A stretch of 64,000 bases of DNA, from positions 62,001 through 126,000 of the forward strand of contig JAGFBZ010000565.1 of assembly GCA_018398805.1 (NCBI GenBank), in the 5' to 3' direction. The position numbers and the translations under genes were made by a program. Of this stretch, positions 56,036-64,000 are shown in pieces. Source of the DNA: Hirundichthys speculiger (lineage: Eukaryota > Chordata > Actinopteri > Beloniformes > Exocoetidae). The notes below the pieces were generated by a model, which saw nothing but the letters and a program-made list of their open reading frames with translations, did not search any database and was not told the DNA's origin. Every line of letters begins with the position of its first letter. The stretch's first letter is position 1.

Positions 56036-56664
56036 CTCCACCAGTGCACTGGATTTCCCTCCAGCCCGGCAAACCTTCACACCGCCACAAGCCCAGTTAA
56101 GGTGACAGGAGCTAGGCCCAAACGTGCAGCGAGTCAGACTGAGGGGGAGAACAGGGAGACGGAACAAAAACCAGGGGCAGTACGCTTATCCCCACAGCCT
56201 CCCCAAGCGGGTTCACACTGGTGCTTTGAGACCCTGGCCAATACCCTAGTGTGCGTGAAGTGAAATTTAGGCTGTTTAATAACTCCCCAATTAGAAAACA
56301 GTGGTGCGACCAGTAGTGCTGTGTGACCCCTGACTAAGTGAATATGGGTAGGTGGTTTCATTAAAACTGGAGTGCAGGAGTGGTTAGGGTGGTGGCAAGG
56401 AGGACCCACCTACCACATAGTTCCCCACCACAGAGAGCACCTCCAACCCTACCATATAATCTAGTGTGACCCTTTTGTCTTGTGCCCTGATCTAGTAATA
56501 ATCCCCAGAACATAGAGGGGGTCTCCCAATCCTGACAGACCCTCAGTTACTTTTTTTTTGTGTGTCTGCATTTATATTCATGGTTAGTGGCCATTGTCTA
56601 GGAAAACCATCTAGTGTGTATATGCAAATTAATCTTTTAGCAAACTCTTTTTTTGTGGGAATGT

Positions 56665-57610
56665 GAAGGGTGAATGTGTCCTTCACCAGTCCTCTCTGGC
56701 AGTAAATTCTAATGTCTTTATTAACATCTTAAATCCTGATTTTATCAGAGAGGACTAAAAAACACCAGCAGTGAAACATTTAAAGACAAAACAATCAAAG
56801 AGACACGACAATGAGGGTGTGGTGTGTGCTGGGTTGTGAAGTGTGAGGGGGGTGTTGTGTAGTTGAGAGGATAATATGTAAGAAGCAGAAACTACTAACA
56901 AGAAAACTGGATGAACACCTTCTACCAAGGTATAGACCTGTATATGGAGAATTGATGTAAACATTATCGAATAAGGGGGGGTGGGGGGTGTTGGGTGTTG
57001 GGTGAGGGGTGTAAAGCATAAATGTGTCCATGCCCATATACACCCACATGTAAATTACCAAAGTACCAAGGAGGCTGTCACAACCATCACTATCACCACT
57101 CTCCTTGTCTTAGTCCATTTCAAGTCCTCCCGTGGGTGAGAAAACCCCAGCTAACTCCCATCGCCCCAGAGCCAGACTGGCCCGAGAGGGCTCTTTGCCC
57201 CCTTACCCGAGAGGTCGGGGGGCAAACATCCTGGAGGCATACGTCCACTGACAGGAGGGCCAGGCAGGGCCTCAGAAGGCCAGAACCGCGACGAGGCCCG
57301 CCCACTCCTCGGCCCCCACACCTACCAGGCCCCAGCCCACAGCAGCAGCACCGCAGAAAATGCAGACCCAGTAGCTGTCACCCCATGCAGCCCACGTACA
57401 GCCGAGTCCCTAAGCCCCCACCAACCGCCGACAGAGAGCGGAAGGGGGAGACAGGCGAGACAGACAGAGGGAAGGAGGGGGAAACCAGGGAGACGCAAGC
57501 CGGCAAGCCGAGACAGCCACCACCACCTGTCCGCCAACACCCCCGCAGCACAGCAGCGGTGACAAAACGAGGGGAAGTAGACCTGCAACCAGAGGGCTGC
57601 ACCAGGAAGG
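56665..57610 (-). repeat. LINE 3'-UTR-like sequence, GC-rich, minus sense
   Basis: Begins with the repeat shared with 54990-55130, then G/T-rich (56950-57000) and CCCCACACCTACCAGGCCCC-type GC-rich sequence (57150-57600) common in fish LINE untranslated regions. Open frames here are compositional. It may be the 3' UTR of the L1-like element that resumes at 58615, separated from it by the Gypsy relic; this is inference. Confidence 0.35.
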
Positions 57611-57614
57611 CCCC

Positions 57615-58614
57615 CTCCATGTTTTCCGCTTACATGGCCTTCCTGTTGATGTGGTGTCAGAACGTGGTCCCCAGTTCTCATCTGTGTTTTGGAGGGAGTT
57701 CTGCAGTCTACTGGGGGCCACCATCAGTCGGTCCTCTGGATTCCACCCTCAGAGCAATGGACAGATGAACCAGGAATTGGAAAAGGCCCTACAGTGCATG
57801 GCCTTCCAGAACCCCTCATCCCGGTCATCCCAACTACTGTGGGTCGAATATGCTCACAACTCCCTTGCCGCTCTGCTACTGGCCTCTCTCCATTTCAGTG
57901 TGCTTATGGCTATCAACCACCACTGTTCCCAGCCCAGGAAAAGGAAAGTTCCTGTCCGTCTGTTCAAGCCTTCATCCGCTGGCTCATCAACATGGCTCCA
58001 AGCTCGCTCCCCCCTTCTGCGTTCTGTGGGTCTCTTTACTGCCACTGCCAACCACCGTCGTACACCTGCACCCACTTACCAGGCAGAACAGCGCGGCTGG
58101 CTTTCCACCCAAGACTTACCTTTAAGAGTAGAATCCAGAAAAATGCCACCCAAGTTTATCGGGCCTTTCACGATCCAGAAAGTCATCAATCCGGTTGCAC
58201 TCCAGTTGAAACTCCCACTGTCCATGAGAGTGCATACCACCTTCCACGTGTCTAGGGTTAAGCCTACCCACGACAGCCCCTTGGTTCCTGCAGTACCACC
58301 ATCTCCCCCGCCGCAAATTGTCGATGGTGGCTCGGATACAGTGCGGTGCCTGATTCGTTCTCGTCGGCGAGGTAGAGGTCTTCAATACCTTATGGACTGG
58401 GAGGGGTATGGTCCGGAGGAAAGGTCCTGGATTCCAGCTTGCCATATCGTAGACTCACCCTCGTGAAACCGACTTTCATCGCAAACATCCTGATCAACCA
58501 GCTGATGGGTCAGCTCTTCTGGGGACTCGCACCTTGCCCCATCTGCTCAGGACGTTGAAGACTGTTTCTTGCCTAGTGTCAGGGATCCCTGCCTCTGGCT
58601 CCTAGGAATTTTTG
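57615..58614 (+). pseudogene. Gypsy integrase/chromodomain relic
   Basis: Colinear with 38819-39870 of the full-length Gypsy: [20 protein letters not shown] (integrase second Asp region changed to SERG), HPQSNGQ, then [16 protein letters not shown] and the chromodomain [20 protein letters not shown]. Relative to the intact element, 9 bases coding T-E-R are absent after SNGQ, removing the catalytic glutamate. Frameshifts occur near 57866 and later. No LTRs flank it. It helps to show where the base is missing in the other copy (at 39391). Confidence 0.88.
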
Positions 58615-59097
58615 TTGTTTATTTTAGTTGTTTTTAAATTGTTTATTTTAGGGGGCATTGTCATTTAAATTTTGCTATTCTGCCCATAATGGTTAGAGGT
58701 AAATTCACCCAGCGTTGAAGGTCGTCATTTACTGTTGTGAAGGAAACTTTGATACTTAAGTAAGTAATGTGACTTGTGCTTAGAGGCCCGGCTGATGTCT
58801 GGGCTGTCTCATTCCATTCAGTTTTGTTCAATGGTAGTATTGATGACTTATTCCAGTTTGAGTAGTCTGCGATTTGGGAATATAAATGAATGAGATTAAC
58901 TAATTCATGTAGAGATGATTGAGGGTTTTGTAAAAAAAAAAAGGAAAATGTTGTCAGCATACAGGCTGATCTTAGGGTGCGTTTAAGCTGTACGGATTCC
59001 TGTGATGTGGCGGTTCTGACAAATGGCGGCAGCTAAGAGTTCAGTGACTATATTGAATAAAAGACAGAGTGGACATCCTTGCCTAGTTCCTCTATGC

Positions 59098-61959
59098 CAG
59101 GAGGTCAACAACCCACGGCTGTGAAGCCGCATGGGGCTCTCTCATCGTTATACTGCGGCTCCAAGTGCCTTGGGCAAATAAATTACAAAAAAAAAGTATC
59201 TAATTAAAGTGTATTTTATTTGTGTTAGTTCTTTTTTTCTTATTTTAGTTATATATTGAAAGATTCTTGTTATCTTGAAATATTAAAATATTAATAAGAT
59301 AAATATCTTTATTGTTCTTCATCACTCAAAATAAACATCATACTAATGGAAGCCAGTACAACCATCAAAACGCCATCCATTTGTCTCAACTTTTAACCCA
59401 AGCAAGGCCAAGTATGGAGAAATGTAAGAAAAAAACAATATCTGAAAAAAAAAAGAACATTCAATGATGCCTGGGTAGATTTATTTACATTTACCTCTGG
59501 CAAGAGTAGCCTACCAGTATGCCTAATTTGTGGAGAAAAACTGGCTAACAATAAACGGTCAAATGTCGCAAGACATTTCAACAATACACACAGAGCCTTT
59601 GCTGAAAAATATCCAGAGGGAGAAGAAAGAAAAAAAGCTGTATCAGAACTGATGCGGAAGGCTGATCTGACGAAAAATCAGTTCAAGAAGTGGGTGAAGT
59701 CTGCAAATTCAACTACATATGCAAGTTTTGTGGCCACTCAGGAAATAGTCAGGTATGGGAAACCATACACAGATGGAGATTATATCAAAGAATCATTCCT
59801 TAAGATTTCCAAACACCTATACGTGGACTATAAAAACAAACATGAAATTGTGCAAAAAATCAGACAGATGTCTCTCTCTCCGGAGACTGTCAAAGACAGA
59901 ACCATAAAAATGGCAGAAAATATCACAAAACAGTAAATTAAAGACATCAGTTCAGCTGCAGAATGCTCAATTGCCTGTGATGAGTCCAAAGACAAATGTG
60001 ACATTGAACAAATAGCGCTGTTCTGCCGATATGTGAACTGCTTGAGCTGATACCACTGAAATGCCAGACATGGGGGGAGGACATCTGTGAGGCTGTGTTT
60101 GATTGTTTTACGATCCAAAGAAATTAAAACAACCCAACTAGTGTCAGTGGCTACCGATGGGGCACCGAGTATGACTGTAGCGCACAGGGGCTTTGTGGCC
60201 CTGCTGTCGAAGTCACTGGATAAAAAGCTGCTGACTTTTCACTGCATCCTAAACCAAGAGGCATTGTGCGCGCAAACGTTTCCTTCAGAATGCGCAGAGG
60301 TCATGAATGTTGTCATTCAGATTGTCAATAAAATAATGGCAAAAGGTTTAAATCACCGTCAGTTCCGTTCGTTACTGGATGAGGTGGAGAGCACATACTC
60401 TGATCTCCTGCTGCACAACAGAGTCTGGTGGCTGTCCAGAGGAGAGGTGCTGAAACGTTTTGCTGCATGTCTGGGAGAGGTGAAAACTTTCATGAGCAGC
60501 AAAGGGCTCACCTTTCCTGAGCTGGAACAGCCAGAGTGGCTGGAAAAGCTGCACTTAATGGTGGACATGAGAGCGACAACTCTTCAGGGGAGAGGAGCCA
60601 CAGCGCTACACATGCTGGAGGAGGTGTTAGCGTTCGAGCGCAAACTGGACAGTTTTAGCCAGATATTTACAGAGAGGCACACTGTCTCACTTTCCCTCCT
60701 TAAGGGAGTACAAACATGCTCACAAGGTGATCAATTCAGAGTATTTGCAGTCTGCAATCACCACAATGCAAGCAACGTTTGGGAAACGATTCCGTGAGTT
60801 CAGAGAGGAAAAAAACACATTGTCCTTCCCCATCACTCCCCTGACCATCGATCCATCCCTGCTGAATGTGAGTGCATTTGGCAGGTGTAAGTCAACCTGA
60901 TCTGGAGTTGGAGCTGGCTGACATAGCTGACAAAGACATGTGGGTGTCCAAATTCAAACGCTTGACAGAGGGACCTTGAAGACGTTGCCCGTCAGAAGGC
61001 CACTCTTGCTCAGAATCACAAATGGAGTGATATTGAGAACCTTCCAAGACCGGACAAACTCGAGGTTTGAAACCTGGAATGCCGTCCCCGACACCCACAT
61101 AAACATGAAGAAATAAGCCTTTGAAGTCCTGTCGATCTTCGGATCCACTTATGTATGCGAGCAGCTATTCTCCACCATGAACTACGTTAAAAACAAACAC
61201 CGCTCACACCTTACTGATGACAGCTTCCAGTCCTGCGTAAACATTAAAGTGACTTCGTACAGCCCTGATTTGCAGATGCTGTGTGCAGAGATTCAGGAGC
61301 AGAAGTCCCATTAACCAGGTAAAACAAATATTTTTCTAGAGATTTTCAAAATATTTATTTTTCATTGTTTAGTGACACTGTTCTTTTCTCCCAATTTTTT
61401 TTTTAAATTCAGGTCAAGGCTCCACTACATGCTCTGAGAGTACCAAAGGCGGTATACGGATGACAGCTCACTGCATTTTTTTTTTGCTTTTGTTGGCTAT
61501 ATTGATAATTTAAGTTAAGCTTTTTAATTTATTTGAAAGAGATACTCAAACATTGTTATTATTTTTTCAAGAATTTTAAATGTTTTTATTACACAGGTAA
61601 AATGTAATTTTCTCTTCAGCACTTTGTATAAAAACTATAGTGTGTTGCTTATGAAATTCACAAAGTGTTCAGGTAAGAAAAAGCAATATATAGAGCATTA
61701 TCTTCATTTTAGATATGATAGACCACCTTTAAAAGGGTAGTCAAAGCACAAATAAGTGTATACCTGGGTTATCCCCCAAAGCATGAAAGGAAAGTTGTTG
61801 TTCTCGTGTTTTTTTTTTTTTTATATTATTTTCTTTGTTTTTAATAAATGCATTTTTTTCATTTTAGATGTCAAAAAGTATTTGCGGCTCCCAGCATTTT
61901 CTTTTCCGTGGAAACCGGGTTTAAATGGCTCTTTCAGTATCAAAGGTTGCCGACCCCTG
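59098..61959 (+). mobile_element. hAT element (ZBED5/GTF2IRD2-like family) with 8-bp target duplication
   Basis: Flanked by the exact 8-bp duplication CTCTATGC (59090-59097 and 61960-61967). Ends CAGGAGGTCAACAACC and (inverse) CAGGGGTCGGCAACC, imperfect hAT-type TIRs. It carries a decayed transposase and AT-rich non-coding flanks, and interrupts the L1-like ORF2, so it is the younger insertion. Confidence 0.92.
59414..61314 (+). pseudogene. hAT transposase, frameshifted
   Basis: ATG at 59414 (MEKCKKKTISEKKK); a frameshift in the A10 run near 59442; then a BED-like finger region (LPVCLICGEKLANNKRSNVA, RHFNNTHR), KNQFKKWVKSANSTTYASFV, EIVRYGKPYTDGDYI, SIACDESKDKCDIEQIALFC (a catalytic-core Asp region), VSVATDGAPSMTVAHRGFVA, LLHNRVWWLSRGEVLKRF and, at the C-terminus, IFGSTYVCEQLFSTMNYVKN (hATC dimerisation domain). 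TAA at 61312. At least four frameshifts and a TAA at 59936 disable it. Family: hAT transposases related to ZBED5 and GTF2IRD2. Confidence 0.88.
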
Positions 61960-62849
61960 CTCTATGCAATATAAGGCTCTGTGATATAATTCCATTGGTG
62001 GTAACAGTGGCTGTTGGTGAGTTGTACAGTACCTTGATCCAATCAAATAAATGATTCTCCAAAGCCAAATATTTGCAATGTTGTGAAGATGAATTTCCAA
62101 TTGACTCAGTCAAAGGCTTTTTCTGCATCGAAAGTGCCGATAATAGTGTCTTCCTGTTGTAAAGATGAATAATAAATTAAATCAAATAGCCTGTGTGTGT
62201 TACAGGAGGCTCATCTTTCTTTAATAAAGCCAGTTTGATCTGTATGGATTATGTAGGGGGTGATTTTTCAATTCTGTTAGCTGGAGCTTTGCTAATAATT
62301 TTTAGGTCAACATTTATCAGAGTTGGGACAGTAGTTTGATGTAAGTGTTGGGTTTGGGTGATGAGCTGCCACTTTGGAGAGAAGTGAAATAACTGCCGTG
62401 TTCATATGTGCTGGAAATCTTGAGTTTTGTTTTATTTCAGCTATTGCTCTGATGAATAGTGGAGCTAAGATATTCCAAAAATGTTTTTAGAATTCGGCAG
62501 GAAAGCTATCAGGTCCTGGTGATTTATTGTTTGGCAGTTGAAAGTTCATTTACTGTGAGTGGTGCATCTAGTTTGTCAATTTGTTCTTGTTAAGTTGAGG
62601 GAGTTCAATCTTATTAAGAAAGGAGTCGATGGCATCCTGTCCAGGGTTGTTCTCAGATGAGTTTAGTTTAGCATAAAATTTTAGAAATATTTTATTATTT
62701 TCTTGTGGTGCATTGGTAGGCTTCTTTGCTAAGTCCTTAATAGTGGGAAATGTCTCTAGTGGAGCCGTGACTTCCCCCATTGAACCTACCACAGCATTTG
62801 ATGTTAGTAAGTGCATTACTTAGTACCTGCTTTCAGGGAGTCTGAAATA

Positions 62850-63075
62850 AATTCTTATTTTGCAGCATTTGAACGTATTGCAGGTGCTTTCCACTGGCTT
62901 CAGGATATTTGGCGACTTTTGTTGCAGTGTAGGCTATGTAGTAAAGCTAAAGAGGTGGTAGCTGCCCTCTCTCTACAGGACTAGCCTTGATTATGACAAA
63001 GTCAAAGCTGCAGTTTTGCAGGCATATGAATTGGTCCCTGAAGCATACACACAGAAGTTTCGACGGCAAACTTTT
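62850..63075 (+). pseudogene. Retroelement gag/SCAN-like fragment
   Basis: Translation reads FERIAGAFHWLQDIWRLLLQ, then VVAALSLQD, then DYDKVKAAVLQAYELVPEAY + TQKFRRQ. This is the SCAN-like capsid segment of a fish LTR retroelement gag. It has an in-frame TAG and a frameshift and stops abruptly. It lies beside, and opposite in sense to, the L1-like element. Confidence 0.65.
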
Positions 63076-63469
63076 CATAAATTCTTTACTGGGCATGGGT
63101 CAGCACTGCAGGTTGGCCACTTCAATACCTGTACCCTCTTCGTCCTCAACTATATACTTGATATTGGTCCATCTCATATGCTTCCAAGCCCTCTTTATTG
63201 CACAATAAAATTTTAGGTAATGTTCATAATCCATCCCCATATCTGAAATGTTTGAGAGAGTTTTCTGCAGTTGGAGTTTCAACAGTGATTTGCTCAGCTC
63301 ATAGATTTAGATATTCCTGAAGTACTCTGTTTTTTGTTTTCCTGATTTGGCACAGAACGTTATGGGATGGCAACTGTTTAACAGTCATTTAGTTTCCCTT
63401 TGGGGATCCATAGGGAATTTTCTTAATTCTTAATCACAGCTTCGTCATAAGTTATGCTGCTATAGGCCT
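63076..63469. other. No supported gene
   Basis: A 60-codon minus-strand open frame (63100-63282) has no recognised motif; otherwise AT-rich sequence. Confidence 0.4.
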
Positions 63470-64000
63470 ACGCTGCAGGGGGACACCAACATGATCTGCT
63501 GAGTGGTGTCTTCGCTGCTTTTCTCCTTTTCTTTCCCTTTCCTCCTCCCTTCCTCCTCCTCCAGCTCATTCATAATTACTTGGGAGCACCTTGTTACTGT
63601 AACTGTGCTCCATATTCTTTACTTTCCTGTGGTTTGTTCTGCTGTTTTTGCCCCCCCTTTTTTTTTCTGTGTATTTGCAGGCCAGAGGTTCTTGGGTTAC
63701 ATGCTGACTTGCAGTTCCATCTTCTGTCCATCCCGGGGTTCTCCTCTAAATGTGTTTGGGGTGCCGACTGGCGTGGTGATCGGCGACCTGGTCCTCTGGC
63801 CATCTCATCCCAGTGCTGCTACCTCCATCTGTTCATGTTTATGTTTATATAGTCATTATATTTAGTCATTTGTGTGCTCTCCTCTCTTTGTCCTCCATCC
63901 TCTCTCTGTCCTGTCTCCCCTCTTTTTCTTTCTTACCCGGGTGGCCTTCAGCAGGAAGGTCCCCCCATATGAGCCAGGTCCTGCCCAAGGTTTCTTCCTC
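63470..64000 (+). repeat. Common teleost dispersed repeat, runs off the window
   Basis: C/T-rich sequence with CTCTCCTCTCTTTGTCCTCC, then GGCCTTCAGCAGGAAGGTCC and GAGCCAGGTCCTGCCCAAGG, TTTCTTCCTC. This is a very abundant fish motif. The frames at 63503-63865 are not a gene I can support. Confidence 0.5.

Larger units (their letters stand above)
58615..62830 (-). mobile_element. L1/Tx1-like LINE ORF2, split by a hAT element
   Basis: Minus-strand pieces in 5'-3' order: 62816-62560 (DAIDSFLNKIELPQLNKN, AKLNSS), KSPGPD-like region at about 62510, ISLLSK, DQTGFIKE (about 62235), then DAEKAFD (about 62120) and IFGFGESFI. The hAT insertion intervenes (59098-61959). Then [10 protein letters not shown] (about 59085), ILPLNKTEWN, ITYLSIKV and LQRWVNLPLTIMGRIAKFK (58661-58960). 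These are the conserved reverse-transcriptase blocks of L1-clade LINEs. Several stops and frameshifts; 5' end and endonuclease absent. Confidence 0.82.

Noticed and set aside
57022..57650. Pro/Arg/Gln-rich plus-strand frame
   Set aside because: Composition of a GC-rich repeat; it joins the Gypsy relic only by chance.

Overview
This is eukaryotic nuclear DNA, almost certainly from a teleost fish. Genes carry spliceosomal introns, there are long TA/TG/TTA microsatellites, and the repeats are typical of fish: a chromodomain Ty3/Gypsy element, L1/Tx1-like and L2/CR1/Rex-like LINEs, tRNA-headed SINEs, hAT and piggyBac elements, a Tc1 scrap and multicopy fish gene families. I found no rRNA, complete tRNA or CRISPR array. 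Nearly all the coding signal is mobile-element protein or relics of fish multicopy families. Only one gene (25.5-28.4 kb, minus) looks splice-intact.

Layout. 0-1.5 kb: relic of a BED-finger hAT element, with a 286-bp hAT-type MITE inside it (13-bp TIRs, exact 8-bp target duplication). 1.8-7.1 kb (minus): a broken PB1-domain 'SAMD3-like' gene, preceded on the same strand by a broken C2H2-finger transposase-like gene. I infer that the two may be parts of one element. 9.3-10.5 kb: 5'-truncated LINE. 13.9-17.3 kb: pair of ~205-bp LTR-like direct repeats with a primer-binding-site-like sequence, interrupted by a piggyBac element (15.2-16.7 kb) with TTAA duplications. 18.7-23.1 kb: LINE, SINE and MITE debris plus two inverted-repeat structures. 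23.1-24.5 kb: decayed HECT-domain (G2E3-like) gene, minus, with a piggyBac-like end abutting its 3' terminus. 25.5-28.4 kb: gene with phase-1 exons.

29.9-45.9 kb holds two paralogous copies (29.9-34.4 and 43.0-45.9 kb, both minus) of a fish transposase-like gene with a C-terminal zinc-knuckle-like motif. Both are disabled, by different lesions. Between them lies a 5.8-kb Gypsy element (34,763-40,567) whose 616-bp LTRs read as identical, with a CCACA target duplication. It landed in the N-terminal part of a piggyBac-derived (PGBD-like) coding region.

46-55 kb is mostly unremarkable AT-rich DNA with a non-autonomous LINE-like copy, a SINE-like repeat and microsatellites. 55-64 kb is another nest: LTR-like sequence with an extreme T24G26 run, a Gypsy integrase/chromodomain relic, an L1-like LINE (minus) split by a 2.86-kb hAT element with an exact 8-bp target duplication, a gag-like fragment, and the start of a common fish repeat that runs off the window.

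There is no operon-like cooperation here. The window records successive insertions, several of which can be ordered by nesting. The main candidates for something under-described are the SAMD3-like/transposase gene pair, the duplicated zinc-knuckle transposase-like family, and the symmetric-exon gene at 25.5-28.4 kb. Family names come from recognising conserved motifs, not from database searches.
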